Source: Roseovarius sp. THAF27
Lineage (GTDB): Bacteria; Pseudomonadota; Alphaproteobacteria; Rhodobacterales; Rhodobacteraceae
Direction of reading: 5' to 3'
Assembly: GCF_009363655.1 (NCBI RefSeq)
Contig: NZ_CP045393.1
Coordinates: forward strand, 2,046,001-2,110,000
DNA: 64,000 bases
In this document: positions 9,373 through 19,037 of the stretch, one piece after another
Numbering within the stretch: position 1 is the first letter of the stretch
Layout: every line of letters starts with the position of its first letter
The notes under the pieces: model-generated
What the model saw: only the letters and a program-made list of their open reading frames with translations
The model's database searches: none
What the model was told of the DNA's origin: nothing
Translations under genes and position numbers: made by a program

Positions 9373-9846
9373 ATGAGATGGTTCCGAGTCCCGCTTTTCA
9401 CCGTGATCGCGCTGCTGTTGGCAGGGTGCCTGCCGACCAATGTCTATTACAAGGAAGGCGCGCCGGTAAGCGGTGTCGCCCGGGACCGCACGCAATGCGA
9501 CGTGGACGCCCTGCGCCAAGTGCCGGTGCGCACGCTGACGCGGTACATTCCCCCGACTTACAGCTATCGGCAGGTCTGCAACGGAGCGGGCGCGTGCCGC
9601 ACGATCCGCGTGATCCTGTCCCCCGGCCGGTGGGAGCGGTACGACGCCAACGAGGGGCTGCGGGCGCGGGTGGCCAGGCAGTGCATGGCAGACCAGGGGT
9701 ATGAGAAGGTCAGCCTGAAGCCCTGCCCGCCCGAGGTGGTGGAGGCGACGGTGATCACCGCGACGCGCGTGCAGCCACCCCTGACGGAGAATTCCTGCGC
9801 GATCCGCATCAAGGGCGGGAAATACCAGATCGTGAACCCGGACTAG
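9373..9846 (+). CDS. Hypothetical lipoprotein
   Basis: A 157-residue secreted protein with a lipoprotein signal (MRWFRVPLFTVIALLLAGC, lipobox LLAGC, lipidation Cys at 19). The mature part contains further cysteines (QCDVDALRQ, RQVCNGAGACRTI, ARQCMADQG, KPCPPE, NSCAIR), which suggests disulfides in the periplasm. I chose the ATG at 9373 because it starts the signal peptide; the frame is open upstream to 9313. The gene lies on the plus strand between minus-strand trkA and ntrX. Function unknown. Confidence 0.8.
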   Translation: MRWFRVPLFTVIALLLAGCLPTNVYYKEGAPVSGVARDRTQCDVDALRQVPVRTLTRYIPPTYSYRQVCNGAGACRTIRVILSPGRWERYDANEGLRARVARQCMADQGYEKVSLKPCPPEVVEATVITATRVQPPLTENSCAIRIKGGKYQIVNPD

Positions 9847-9918
9847 GTCGCGTGACCAGGAGGAGCGCCTGCGGCGCGCTCGATGTCTCGGCGGCGTGCC
9901 GCCTCGGGACTGCCTCCG

Positions 9919-9952
9919 GCGGGGATATTTGGGGCCAGAGGAAGATGGGCGG
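9919..9952 (+). repeat. Dispersed intergenic repeat, copy 1
   Basis: GGGATATTTGGGGCCAGAGG and the bases around it (about 9921-9952) match, in opposite orientation, the segment at 42561-42592 (GGATATTT and GGCCAGAGGAAG identical). Both copies lie between genes. It looks like a short mobile-like repeat family of this genome, with nothing coding in it. Confidence 0.6.
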
Positions 9953-9972
9953 CCCCGTGCCGCCCGGCCCGG

Positions 9973-11388
9973 TCAGCCGGTGGCGGCCTGCTGGCTGTCC
10001 TCTTCCTCGTCAGAGAGCCGCGCGCCCTTGGCGCCGGTGACCACGCCCAGCGATTTCAGCTTGCGGTGCAGGGCGCTGCGTTCCATGCCGACGAATTCCG
10101 CCGTTCGGCTGATATTGCCGCCGAAGCGGTTGATCTGGGTCATCAGGTATTCACGCTCGAACGCCTCTCGGGCCTCGCGCAGCGGCATGGTGGCCACGGT
10201 GCCCGAGAGGACAACCCGGCTCTCGTCGCTGGGCGTGGCGCTGTCGCCGGGGATCTCACGCGCATTGATGTCGCCAGAGCTGTCGCCCAGGATCAGGATG
10301 CGTTCGATCACGTTGCGCAGCTGGCGCACGTTGCCGGGCCAGCGCATGGTTTGCAGGAGGGCCGCCGCCTCGTCGCCCAGGGCGCGGATCGGCAGCCCCT
10401 GTTCGCCGTTGAGCTTCTCGATGAAGTAGCCGGCCAGCACGGGGATGTCCTCGCGCCGGTCCTCGAGGCTGGGCACGGCGATGGGCACCACGTTGAGGCG
10501 GTGGTAGAGCTCGCGGCGGAACCGCTCGGCCCTGATCTCCGACTCGAGGTCGCGGGAGGTGGAGGAGATGACGCGCAGGTCGACCTGGACCTTGTCGCTG
10601 CCGCCCACCCGCAGGAAGGTCTGATCGACCAGCACGCGCAGGATCTTGCCCTGGGTGCCCATGGGCATGTCTGCGACCTCGTCGAAATAGATCACGCCGG
10701 TATTGGCCTCTTCCAGAAGGCCCGGGGTGACGGTGCCGTCCTCGGCCTCGCGCCCGAAGAGCACCTCTTCCATGCGGTCGGGTTCGATCGAGGCGCAGCC
10801 GGCGCAGACGAAGGGGCCGGCCGCGCGGTCAGAATTGGCATGGATGTAGCGCGCGGCCAGTTCCTTGCCCGAGCCGGCAGGCCCCGACAGCATGACCCGG
10901 CCGTTGGAGCGCGTGACCTTGTCGAGCTGGCCCACCAGGGTGCGGAAGGCGGGGCTTTCGCCCAGCATGTCGGCCGGGCCGCTGCCCTGGTGCTTGAGCG
11001 CGAGGTTCTCGCGACGCAGGCGGCTGGTTTCCATGCCGCGGCGGATCACCACCATCAGCTGGTCGATGTTGAAGGGTTTCTCGATGAAGTCGTAGGCGCC
11101 CTGCTTGATGGCCGCCACCGCGATCTCGATATTGCCGTGGCCCGAGATGATGACGACGGGCACCTCGGGATAGTCGCGTTTGACCGCCTTGAGGATGTCG
11201 ATCCCGTCCATGTTGCTGTCTTTCAGCCAGATATCGAGGATCAGAAGACCCGGCGGTTGGTCGCGGATCTCGGCCATTGCCTCGTCGGAATTGCCGGCAA
11301 GGCGGGTGGTGAAGCCTTCGTCCTGCAGGATGTCTGAAATCAGTTCTCGAATATCGCGTTCGTCGTCGACAATCAGGATGTCACTCAT
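9973..11388 (-). CDS. ntrX: Nitrogen assimilation response regulator NtrX
   Basis: A 471-residue NtrC-family response regulator partnered with NtrY. The receiver domain is residues 1-120 (acid pocket DDE; phospho-Asp in LLILDIWL; Lys in EKPFN). An AAA+ domain follows (P-loop GPAGSGKE, Walker B VIYFDEVAD), and a Fis-type helix-turn-helix ends the protein (NISRTAEFVGMERSALHRKLKSLG). The GAFTGA sigma-54 contact loop is missing where it is expected after EEVLFGREAEDG, as reported for alphaproteobacterial NtrX. It therefore probably acts with sigma-70 polymerase. It is separated from ntrY by 8 bases. Confidence 0.93.
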   Translation of the reverse strand: MSDILIVDDERDIRELISDILQDEGFTTRLAGNSDEAMAEIRDQPPGLLILDIWLKDSNMDGIDILKAVKRDYPEVPVVIISGHGNIEIAVAAIKQGAYDFIEKPFNIDQLMVVIRRGMETSRLRRENLALKHQGSGPADMLGESPAFRTLVGQLDKVTRSNGRVMLSGPAGSGKELAARYIHANSDRAAGPFVCAGCASIEPDRMEEVLFGREAEDGTVTPGLLEEANTGVIYFDEVADMPMGTQGKILRVLVDQTFLRVGGSDKVQVDLRVISSTSRDLESEIRAERFRRELYHRLNVVPIAVPSLEDRREDIPVLAGYFIEKLNGEQGLPIRALGDEAAALLQTMRWPGNVRQLRNVIERILILGDSSGDINAREIPGDSATPSDESRVVLSGTVATMPLREAREAFEREYLMTQINRFGGNISRTAEFVGMERSALHRKLKSLGVVTGAKGARLSDEEEDSQQAATG

Positions 11389-11396
11389 GGGTCACC

Positions 11397-13709
11397 TCAT
11401 ACGGCCTGTCGTTGGTCATATTCGTTCAAATCGGAATCGGAGTCGGGGTCCGGGTCGGTATCGGGGTCGGCATCTGGCGCCGCCTCGGCCCGGGTCAGGG
11501 GAAGGCGGATTACGGCCATGGCGCCGGGGCGGGCGCCGTCCGCGAAGGGTTCGGCGTCTTCCAGCGCAAGGTTGCCGCCATGTTCCTCGATGATCTTCTT
11601 GACGATGGGCAGGCCCAGGCCGGTGCCCTTTTCGCGCGTCGTCACGTAAGGCTCGAACAGGCGCGAGCGGTCCTCGGGCAGGCCGATGCCATTGTCCGAA
11701 ATGCGAATGACGGCATGGTCGTCCTCGCGCAGGCTGATCACGCGGATCTGCGGGACGTGGCCGTCGCCGCCTTCTTTTTCGTAAAGGCTTTCAATGGCTT
11801 CGCCGGCGTTCTTGATCAGGTTTGTCAGCGCTTGATGCAGCATGGTGCCATCGACCTCGGCCATCAGGGCATCCTCGGTGAGCGCGGTCTCGAAGGTCAC
11901 GTCGGGCTGACCGGCCTCCTGCAGAAGGACCGCCTCGCGCAGGAGCTTGGTCAGGCTTTCGACCTTGGTCTGCGGCTCGGGCATCCGGGCGAACTTGGAA
12001 AACTCGTCGACGATGCGGCGCAAGTCGTTGGTCTGGCGCACGACCACGTCGGTCAGCTGTTCCAGGCTGGCGGCCTGTTCGTCGTCCAGCACACGGGTGA
12101 ACTTGCGCTTGATGCGTTCCGCCGACAGCTGGATCGGGGTCAGGGGGTTCTTGATTTCATGCGCAATGCGGCGTGCCACGTCGCCCCAGGCGGCCATGCG
12201 CTGGGCGGTCACGAGGTCGGTCACGTCGTCGAAGGCGACCACGTAGCCCTCGCGCCGGCCGCCGTCGTTGGTGCGGGTGGACATGCGCACCAGCAGGTTT
12301 TCCATCCGGCCCGAGCGGCTGACCTTGATCTCCTCCTGCACGAAGCCGGTGTTGCTGTCTTTCAGCCGGTCGAAGAGCGCGCCGAATTCCGGGATCGCCA
12401 CCGACAGCGCCAGCGATTGCTGGTCCTCGTGCCAGTCGAGCAGGCGTTCGGCGGCGCGGTTGACGAAGGTGACGCGGCCCTTCACGTCGAGCCCCACCAC
12501 GCCCGAGGACACCGAGCCCAGAACGGAGTCGAAGAGCCTGCGGCGGCGTTCGATCTGCTCGGTGTTGGTCAGGAGCCTGTCGCGCTGCTGCTTCAGTTGG
12601 CGGGTCATCTGGTTGAAGTAGGTCGAGAGCATCCCGATCTCGTCGTCGCCGTCCTCTTCGCGCACCTGGGTGTCAAGATCGCCCTCGCCCACGCGCTGGG
12701 CGGCGCTGGTCAGGCGGCCCACCGGGCGGCTGAGGCGTTCGGCAAACCACATGCCCAGCCACACGGCGGCGAGGATGAGGATCAGCGCGAAGCCCAGGTA
12801 GAGCACGCCGAACTCGAACAGTACGCGGTCGCGTTCATCCTCGCGCTGCTGGTAGAAGCGCGCGGTTTCCTGGGTGTCGTCCAAGAGGCTGAGGATGTCG
12901 CCGTCGACATTGCGGCTGACATAGAGGTAGCGGTCGGGGATCTCGTCCAGCGGCAGGAGCGCGCGGAATTCGTTGTTGTCCCAGTCGCGGATGACGACGA
13001 CGCCCTCTTCGTTGGCCTGCTGAAACATGTCGCGCGAGGGTTCCTCGTAATCGAAGAGGTAGGAGCGTTCGCCGCGCGAGCGGATGTCGCCGGTGCCGTC
13101 GATCACGAAGGCCTCGCGCAGACCGCGCTGGATCTCGCGCTGGCCGCGCGACAGGATCTGGCGGATGTCGCCATCGTCGAGGAAGACGGCGGCGCGCTTG
13201 GTGGCGTTGATCAGCGACGCCAGGGCGCGCGCGTCGGTCAGCAGGTCGCGGCGGTGCTCGTCCTCATAGGCCTGGGCGGCGGCGACCGAGTTGTCGACGA
13301 CGCGCCCCACCCTGTCGGAGAACCACGCCTCCAGCCCCATGTTCACCGACAGCGTGGCGAAGACGGCGACGGTGATGGTGGGGAGAAGCGCCATCAGCGC
13401 GAAGACGCCGGTCAGGCGCAGGTGCAGGCGGGAGCCGGCGGATTTGCGGCGGCGGGCGGCAACCATCTGGACCACGCGCTGCAACACCAGCGCGGCGACC
13501 ATGATGATGTAGACCATGTCGGCCAGAAGGACGATGCGCAGGATGTTGGACGAGCTGCCCTGGTCGAGCGGGCCCATGACGAGATAGGTCAGGAATGCCA
13601 GCACCGGGCCCAGAACGACGAGGCTAAACGCGGCGGCATTGCGCACGCGCTTCATCCGGCGAAGACGCCCGAGCCTTTCCCACGTCAGTCTGCGTGCTTT
13701 TGCAGCCAC
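11397..13709 (-). CDS. ntrY: Sensor histidine kinase NtrY
   Basis: A 770-residue inner-membrane sensor kinase. Two N-terminal hydrophobic hairpins (about 20-120) frame a first membrane region. A periplasmic domain (about 125-305) and another helix (FGVLYLGFALILILAAVWLG) lead into HAMP (RLSRPVGRLTSAAQRV), PAS, and the kinase core with H-box RIAHEIKNPLTPIQLSAERI and the ATP-binding N/G boxes (NLIKNAGEAI, ISDNGIGLPE, GTGLGLPIVKKI). It would phosphorylate NtrX in response to nitrogen or redox state. An aspartate-rich repeat (DADPDTDPDPDSDSD) ends the protein. Confidence 0.94.
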   Translation of the reverse strand: MAAKARRLTWERLGRLRRMKRVRNAAAFSLVVLGPVLAFLTYLVMGPLDQGSSSNILRIVLLADMVYIIMVAALVLQRVVQMVAARRRKSAGSRLHLRLTGVFALMALLPTITVAVFATLSVNMGLEAWFSDRVGRVVDNSVAAAQAYEDEHRRDLLTDARALASLINATKRAAVFLDDGDIRQILSRGQREIQRGLREAFVIDGTGDIRSRGERSYLFDYEEPSRDMFQQANEEGVVVIRDWDNNEFRALLPLDEIPDRYLYVSRNVDGDILSLLDDTQETARFYQQREDERDRVLFEFGVLYLGFALILILAAVWLGMWFAERLSRPVGRLTSAAQRVGEGDLDTQVREEDGDDEIGMLSTYFNQMTRQLKQQRDRLLTNTEQIERRRRLFDSVLGSVSSGVVGLDVKGRVTFVNRAAERLLDWHEDQQSLALSVAIPEFGALFDRLKDSNTGFVQEEIKVSRSGRMENLLVRMSTRTNDGGRREGYVVAFDDVTDLVTAQRMAAWGDVARRIAHEIKNPLTPIQLSAERIKRKFTRVLDDEQAASLEQLTDVVVRQTNDLRRIVDEFSKFARMPEPQTKVESLTKLLREAVLLQEAGQPDVTFETALTEDALMAEVDGTMLHQALTNLIKNAGEAIESLYEKEGGDGHVPQIRVISLREDDHAVIRISDNGIGLPEDRSRLFEPYVTTREKGTGLGLPIVKKIIEEHGGNLALEDAEPFADGARPGAMAVIRLPLTRAEAAPDADPDTDPDPDSDSDLNEYDQRQAV

Positions 13710-13808
13710 GCAATCCCCCCATCAGGTTGTGGCGCGGGATGCGCCAGACCTCCAGATATGGCTTGGAACCTGGCAAGGCTTCCGAAGCGCCACAGTCATG
13801 TTGCAGTT

Positions 13809-15173
13809 TTACATCAACTTGCGGCGTCGTGTCACGCGAATATCAAGGTCGGTGATTTTCTTGCGTAGTGTATTGCGGTTAATGCCAAGAAGATCGGCGC
13901 ATTTGGCCTGATTTCCGCCCGTCGCATCGAGCGCGATCTCGATCAGGGGCATCTCCATCTCCTTGAGGATTCGCCCGTAGAGGCCCGGCGGCGGCAGGGT
14001 GTTGCCGTGCAGGTCGAAGTAGCGGCGCAGGTGGCGCGAGATCGAGGTCGACAGGGTTTCGCCTCCGCCGCCGCCGACCACCGGCGCGGCCTCGGGCTGG
14101 TTGCCCAGCACGGCCTCGACCTCGGAGCGAGTGATTTCGGAGGACCGCGCGGTGAGGCCCAGACGCTGGACCGCGTTTTCGATCTGGCGGACATTTCCGG
14201 GCCAGCTGTAGGCGCGCATCAGTTCCATCGCGTCTTCGGAGACGGTGCGCGGCGGCTGGCCCTCGCGCTCGGCCTTCAGGAGGAAGTGCTGGACCAGGAG
14301 CGGAATGTCGTCGACGCGGGCGCGCAATGACGGCACCTCGACCACGGCGCCCGACAGGCGGTAATAGAGGTCCTCGCGCAGCTTGCCCTCTTCCAGCCGG
14401 TCGGCCAGGCGGCCGAGCGAGGTGGCCATGAAGCGCGGCACGTGATCGCCCGGCGCGTCCATCATCCGCACCACGCGCGCCTGCGCATCGGTGCTGAGGT
14501 CGCCCACCCCGTCCAGCACGATGGTGCCGCCCTTGGCCCGCGCCATGACCCGCGCGGGCCCTTCCAGGTCGGCCAGGTCGGTGGGCGTCACGGTCACGAA
14601 GGGCAGCGTCCGCCGGTCGGAGAAGTCATGGATCGCGCGGGCGATGAGCGTCTTGCCGGTGCCGGATTCTCCGGTGATCAGCACCGGCAGGTCGGTGTTC
14701 ATCAGCCGCGCGACCACGCGGTAGAGCCCCTGCATCGCCGCGGTGCGCCCGACCAGCGGCAACTCGTCGGGGCGGTCCTCGGATTTCGGCTCGGTCGGGG
14801 GACGCTTGGTACGGGCATCAAGTGCCCGCGCGGTGCGTTTCATCAGGTCCGGCAGGTCGAACGGCTTGGGCAGGTAATCGAAGGCCGCGGCCTCTTCGGC
14901 CTGGATGGCAGTCATGATGGTGTTCTGGGCCGAGATCACGATCACCGGCATTCCCGGACGGTCCTGGTTGATCTTGGGCAGCATTTCCAGGCCGTTGCCG
15001 TCGGGCATCATGACATCGGTGATCACCGCGTCGCCCTTGCCCTCACCCACCCACCGCATCAGTGTGGTCAGCGACGAGGTGGCGTGCACCCGGCACCCCG
15101 CCCGTGTCAGGGCCTGCGTCAGAACCGTGCGGATCGTGCGGTCGTCGTCGGCGACCAGTACCGTGCCATCCAT
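13809..15173 (-). CDS. ntrC: Nitrogen regulation response regulator NtrC lacking the GAFTGA loop
   Basis: A 454-residue partner of NtrB. The receiver domain (1-120) has phospho-Asp in [11 protein letters not shown] and KPFDLPD. The AAA+ domain keeps the P-loop GESGTGKT. The segment that normally carries GAFTGA is shortened to [30 protein letters not shown]: no GAFTGA, and Walker B DE is replaced by DG. The C-terminal Fis HTH ([20 protein letters not shown]) is intact. Rhodobacter capsulatus NtrC has the same loss and activates sigma-70 promoters, so that mode is inferred here. It starts right after ntrB (TAG at 15174). Confidence 0.94.
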   Translation of the reverse strand: MDGTVLVADDDRTIRTVLTQALTRAGCRVHATSSLTTLMRWVGEGKGDAVITDVMMPDGNGLEMLPKINQDRPGMPVIVISAQNTIMTAIQAEEAAAFDYLPKPFDLPDLMKRTARALDARTKRPPTEPKSEDRPDELPLVGRTAAMQGLYRVVARLMNTDLPVLITGESGTGKTLIARAIHDFSDRRTLPFVTVTPTDLADLEGPARVMARAKGGTIVLDGVGDLSTDAQARVVRMMDAPGDHVPRFMATSLGRLADRLEEGKLREDLYYRLSGAVVEVPSLRARVDDIPLLVQHFLLKAEREGQPPRTVSEDAMELMRAYSWPGNVRQIENAVQRLGLTARSSEITRSEVEAVLGNQPEAAPVVGGGGGETLSTSISRHLRRYFDLHGNTLPPPGLYGRILKEMEMPLIEIALDATGGNQAKCADLLGINRNTLRKKITDLDIRVTRRRKLM

Positions 15174-16253
15174 CTAGCTTTCCTCCATGTCCTTGCCGGC
15201 GCGCGGCAGCGATATCCTGAATACTGTGCGTCCCGGCACCGAGCTGACCGAGATCCAGCCGTCGAGGTCCGAGACGATCTTGGCAGCGAGCGCGAGGCCC
15301 AGGCCGGTGCCGTTCTCGCGGCCCGACACGAACGGCTCGAACACGTTGCCGGCGATTTCGGGCGGCAGGCCGGGGCCGTCGTCGATGACCTCAATCTGAA
15401 GCGGCAGCGACTTGCCCGGGCCTCCACTGTCCCGCCGCACCCGCAGGGATTGCTCGTAATAGCTGTGCAGGGTGATGGTGCCGCCCTTGTCGCCCGCGGC
15501 CTGTGCCGCGTTCTTCAACAGGTTCTGGATCACCTGCAACAGCTGGTCGGGATCGGCCACGGCGAGCGGCAGCGAGGGGTCGTAATCCTCGACGATGGTC
15601 ATGTGCGCGGCAAAGCCCACCAGCGCCGAACGGCGGGCGCGGTCCAGGACGTCGTGCAGGTTGACCGCGCGCAGCTTGGGCAGGCTGACATTGCCGAATT
15701 GCTCGACTTGTTCCAGCAGGCCGACAATGCGGCGGCTTTCCGACACGATGAGGTCGGTGAGTTCCAGGTCGTCCTGATCCAGGTTCATCGACAGAAGCTG
15801 CGCCGCGCCGGTGATGCCGGCGAGCGGGTTCTTGATTTCATGCGCCAGCATCTCGGCCATGCCGATGGCGGATTTGGCGGCGGATTTGACCGACTGGCTT
15901 TGGGTTACGCGCCCCGCCAGTTCGCGGGGCGAAATGAGCAGGATCATGTGGTCGTCCCAGCCCGAGACCGGCGCGATCTGCAGGTTGCACTGCATCGGGG
16001 CGCGGTCGCCGGTGCCCACGTCCACGTCATTGACGAAGAGCGGCGCGGATTTCTCGCGGGCGCGTTCCAGCGCTTCTTCGATGGGCGCGTCGACGGCCAG
16101 CTTGTCCCACACCGGCTGGCCGATGATCGAGCGGGCGGATGTCATCAGGAAGCCCTCGGCGGCGGGGTTGATCTGGACGATGCGGTCCTGCCCGTCGAGG
16201 ATCAGCCCCGGCACCGGCAGCGACGTCCAGACCATTTCATCCATCCCGGTCAT
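15174..16253 (-). CDS. ntrB: Nitrogen regulation sensor kinase NtrB
   Basis: A 359-residue cytoplasmic two-component kinase without membrane helices. A PAS domain (about 5-115) precedes the H-box MLAHEIKNPLAGITGAAQLL, the N box NLLKNAAQAA, and G boxes DDGPGLPPEIAG and GTGLGLALAAKI. With PII it controls NtrC phosphorylation in response to nitrogen. The start is ATG 16253, which overlaps the dusB stop (ATGA). A longer open frame to 16535 is dusB read in another frame and is not part of the protein. Confidence 0.94.
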   Translation of the reverse strand: MTGMDEMVWTSLPVPGLILDGQDRIVQINPAAEGFLMTSARSIIGQPVWDKLAVDAPIEEALERAREKSAPLFVNDVDVGTGDRAPMQCNLQIAPVSGWDDHMILLISPRELAGRVTQSQSVKSAAKSAIGMAEMLAHEIKNPLAGITGAAQLLSMNLDQDDLELTDLIVSESRRIVGLLEQVEQFGNVSLPKLRAVNLHDVLDRARRSALVGFAAHMTIVEDYDPSLPLAVADPDQLLQVIQNLLKNAAQAAGDKGGTITLHSYYEQSLRVRRDSGGPGKSLPLQIEVIDDGPGLPPEIAGNVFEPFVSGRENGTGLGLALAAKIVSDLDGWISVSSVPGRTVFRISLPRAGKDMEES

Positions 16254-17242
16254 GCGGCGGTCCTTTCCGGGGCGGTCATCGCGTCTTCGAGCAGGCGGTT
16301 GACGTTCGCGGGGTCGCGCTCGGTCAGGATGCGCTTGCGCAGGGCCTGGGGCGTGTCGCGCCCGTCCATGTACCAGCCCAGGTGCTTGCGGGCGACGCGG
16401 GTGCCCAGATCGGTGCCATAGAAGGACAGCATGGCCTCGTAATGGTCCTGCACCAGCCGCGTGAGGTCGCCGCCCTCGGGAATGTCCGGCGCGGGTGTGC
16501 CGTGCAACTCGTGCGCGACCTGCGCCAGGAGCCATGGACGCCCCTGCGCGCCGCGCCCGATCATGATGCCGTCCGCGCCGGATTTCATCAGCGCGTCGCG
16601 GGCGGTGGGGGTGCCGGTGATGTCACCGTTGGCGATGACGGGGATGCCGACCGCGTCCTTTACGGCGCGGATCGCGGCCCAGTCGGCATAGCCCTTGTAG
16701 AACTGGCAGCGGGTGCGCCCGTGGATGGTGATCATGCGCACCCCTGCCCCTTCGGCGCGCCGGGCGAGGTCCGGCGCGTTGAGGTTGCTGTCGTCCCAGC
16801 CAAGGCGGGTTTTCAATGTCACGGGAATGGACACCGCGCCCACCACCGCCTCAATCAGCTTGAGCGCATGGTCGAGATCCTTCATCAGCGCGGACCCGCT
16901 GGCGCCCGAGCCGCTGGCGCTGGTGACCTTCTTGGCCGGGCAACCCATGTTGATGTCGATGAGCGTGGCGCCGTTGCCTTCGACCTGGCGGGCGGCCTCG
17001 GCCATCCAGTGCGCCTCGCGCCCCGCCAGTTGCACCGAGGTGTCGGCGGCCTCGAAGCCCAGTTCGGCCTTTTCGCGCACGCCGGGTTTGGATTGCACCA
17101 TTTCCTGGCTGGCGACCATCTCGCTCACGACCAGTCCGGCGCCGAAGCGGCTGACCAGGGTGCGGAACGGAAGGTCGGTGATCCCCGCGAGCGGGGCCAG
17201 AAGAACCGGAGGATGTAGGTTTCGAGGGCCGATGTTGAGCAT
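16250..17242 (-). CDS. dusB: tRNA dihydrouridine synthase DusB (NifR3)
   Basis: A 330-residue FMN enzyme that reduces specific uridines in tRNA to dihydrouridine. The TIM barrel starts with PPVLLAPLAGITDLPFR. The catalytic Cys lies in DINMGCPAKKV, and FMN-phosphate contacts in VIANGDI and GADGIMIGRGAQGRPW. It is the first gene of the dusB-ntrBC-ntrYX run, the arrangement in which nifR3 was named. Confidence 0.95.
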   Translation of the reverse strand: MLNIGPRNLHPPVLLAPLAGITDLPFRTLVSRFGAGLVVSEMVASQEMVQSKPGVREKAELGFEAADTSVQLAGREAHWMAEAARQVEGNGATLIDINMGCPAKKVTSASGSGASGSALMKDLDHALKLIEAVVGAVSIPVTLKTRLGWDDSNLNAPDLARRAEGAGVRMITIHGRTRCQFYKGYADWAAIRAVKDAVGIPVIANGDITGTPTARDALMKSGADGIMIGRGAQGRPWLLAQVAHELHGTPAPDIPEGGDLTRLVQDHYEAMLSFYGTDLGTRVARKHLGWYMDGRDTPQALRKRILTERDPANVNRLLEDAMTAPERTAA

Positions 17243-17269
17243 GGGTGCCTAACGAATGAGCATATGGAC

Positions 17270-17298
17270 GTTTTATGACCGGGCGCGGCCAAGCACAA
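17270..17298 (-). promoter_or_regulatory. dusB: Predicted sigma-70 promoter of dusB-ntrBC
   Basis: Reading leftward, TTGTGC (17298-17293) and TAAAAC (17275-17270) are separated by 17 bp, 28 nt before the dusB ATG, in an A+T-rich gap between the divergent dusB and ispDF genes. Pattern match only. Confidence 0.4.
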
Positions 17299-17409
17299 TT
17301 TATGCGTGCTCAAATTAAAATCAAAAAGGTGTATTTGATTAAAAATTAGGCAAATACACGGCATCACGCGCCCATTGCATGCCTCTGCCCGCTTGCGTAA
17401 GCAAAGCAT

Positions 17410-18543
17410 ATGAGCATCGCAGCCATCATCGTCGCCGCAGGACGCGGCACCCGTGCCGGGGGCGAGCGGCCCAAGCAGTGGCAGCGCTTGGCCGGCAAAC
17501 GGGTGATCGACTGGACGCTGGCGGCGTTCCGCGCGGTGCCCGCGGTGGAGCGGATCGTGGTGGTGGTGCATCCCGACGACATGGGCGAGTTAAGCTGCGA
17601 GACCGGCATCACCGTGACCGAGGGCGCGGACACACGCGCGGGCTCGGTCTGCAACGGTCTGGCGGCGCTGGAGGGCGTGGGCGTGGCCCATGTGCTGATC
17701 CACGACGCGGCGCGGTGCTGCGTGTCGCCGGACCAGATCGCCGATGTGATCGCGGCACTTGGCCCCGACTGCCCGGCGGCGGCCCCCGCCCTGCCGGTCA
17801 GCGACGCGCTGTGGCTTGGCGAAGACGGGCTGGTGAGCGGCACGCAGGATCGCGCCGGGCTGTACCGGGCGCAGACCCCGCAGGGCTTTGACCTTGCCGC
17901 GATTGCCGCTGCCCATGCCACAGCCCCCGAAGGCACCGCCGACGATGTCGAGGTCGCCCGCGCCGCGGGCATCCCCGTGCGCATCCTGGCGGGGCGCGAA
18001 AGCAACCTGAAGATCACCACGCCCGAGGATTTCGCCCGGGCCGAGACCATCCTGAGAGGACCCATGGACATACGCACCGGAACCGGCTTTGACGTGCACC
18101 GTTTCGGCCCCGGCGACCACGTGATGCTGTGCGGCGTCGCGGTGCCGCATGACCGGGGCCTGCAAGGGCATTCGGATGCCGATGTGGGGCTGCACACGCT
18201 GGCCGACGCGATCTATGGCGCAATGGCCGAGGGCGACATAGGCCGGCATTTTCCGCCCAGCGACCCGCAATGGAAGGGCGCGGAAAGCCATGTGTTCCTG
18301 TCCCACGCGGCGGGCCTAGCTGCCGAGAAGGGCTTCCGCATCACCAACGTGGACCTGACGCTGATCTGCGAGACGCCCAAGATCGGGCCGCACGCGGCGG
18401 CGATGCAGGCGCGGGTGTCGGAAATCATGGGGCTTGCGGTGGATCGCGTGTCGGTCAAGGCCACCACGACCGAGCGACTGGGCTTCACCGGGCGGGGCGA
18501 AGGCATCGCGGCGCAGGCCGTGGCCACGCTGGTGCGGCCATGA
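17410..18543 (+). CDS. ispDF: Bifunctional IspD/IspF enzyme of the MEP isoprenoid pathway
   Basis: A 377-residue fusion. Residues 1-218 are IspD (MEP cytidylyltransferase): [20 protein letters not shown] binds CTP, with [13 protein letters not shown] and [10 protein letters not shown] downstream. Residues 219-377 are IspF (MECDP synthase): metal ligands in [24 protein letters not shown], and [14 protein letters not shown], with a [14 protein letters not shown] tail. The fusion is common in alphaproteobacteria. The next gene, pgpA, starts inside its stop (ATGA). Confidence 0.96.
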   Translation: MSIAAIIVAAGRGTRAGGERPKQWQRLAGKRVIDWTLAAFRAVPAVERIVVVVHPDDMGELSCETGITVTEGADTRAGSVCNGLAALEGVGVAHVLIHDAARCCVSPDQIADVIAALGPDCPAAAPALPVSDALWLGEDGLVSGTQDRAGLYRAQTPQGFDLAAIAAAHATAPEGTADDVEVARAAGIPVRILAGRESNLKITTPEDFARAETILRGPMDIRTGTGFDVHRFGPGDHVMLCGVAVPHDRGLQGHSDADVGLHTLADAIYGAMAEGDIGRHFPPSDPQWKGAESHVFLSHAAGLAAEKGFRITNVDLTLICETPKIGPHAAAMQARVSEIMGLAVDRVSVKATTTERLGFTGRGEGIAAQAVATLVRP

Positions 18544-19037
18544 GGGCGGCGCAGCTGATCGCGACCTTCGGCGGCGTGGGCTATTTGCGCCCGGCACCGG
18601 GGACCTGGGGCTCGCTGGCGGCGTTGCCTGTGGCGGCGCTTTTGCATGTGCTTGGCGGGCCGGTTCTGCTTGGCTTAGGGATAGCGGTCTCATTCGCATT
18701 AGGATGGTGGGCCACGGCGCTGGAAACAAAGGGGAAAGAGGATCACGACCCGAGCGAGATCGTGATCGACGAGGTGGCCGGGCAATGGCTGGCCTTCCTG
18801 CCCGTGTCGATCGGCGCGGCCCATGCGGGCGCGGCGCTTTGGGCGCTCTGGCCGGGCTTCCTGACCGCCTTCCTGCTGTTCCGCCTGTTCGACATCTGGA
18901 AACCCGGCCCCGTGGGCTGGGCCGACCGTCAGGGCGGAGCTTTCGGCGTGATGCTGGACGATTTGATTGCGGGGCTTTTCGCCGCGCTGGGTGTGATGTT
19001 TTTCGCCTGGCTGTCGCACGGGGTGCTGGGGCTATGA
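18540..19037 (+). CDS. pgpA: Phosphatidylglycerophosphatase A
   Basis: A 165-residue membrane enzyme that dephosphorylates phosphatidylglycerol phosphate to phosphatidylglycerol. Diagnostic PgpA segments are [37 protein letters not shown], and [18 protein letters not shown], followed by [14 protein letters not shown]. There are three to four hydrophobic helices. Both ends overlap the neighbouring genes by 4 bases, so ispDF-pgpA-pncC form an operon. Confidence 0.93.
   Translation: MRAAQLIATFGGVGYLRPAPGTWGSLAALPVAALLHVLGGPVLLGLGIAVSFALGWWATALETKGKEDHDPSEIVIDEVAGQWLAFLPVSIGAAHAGAALWALWPGFLTAFLLFRLFDIWKPGPVGWADRQGGAFGVMLDDLIAGLFAALGVMFFAWLSHGVLGL

Noticed and set aside
11412..13868. 818-codon plus-strand open frame
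   Set aside because: Antisense to ntrY over its whole length; no domain, typical GC-rich shadow.
16254..16535. N-terminal extension of ntrB
   Set aside because: The extra residues are dusB read out of frame, rich in Arg, Pro and Gly; ATG 16253 overlaps the dusB stop and fits NtrB length.
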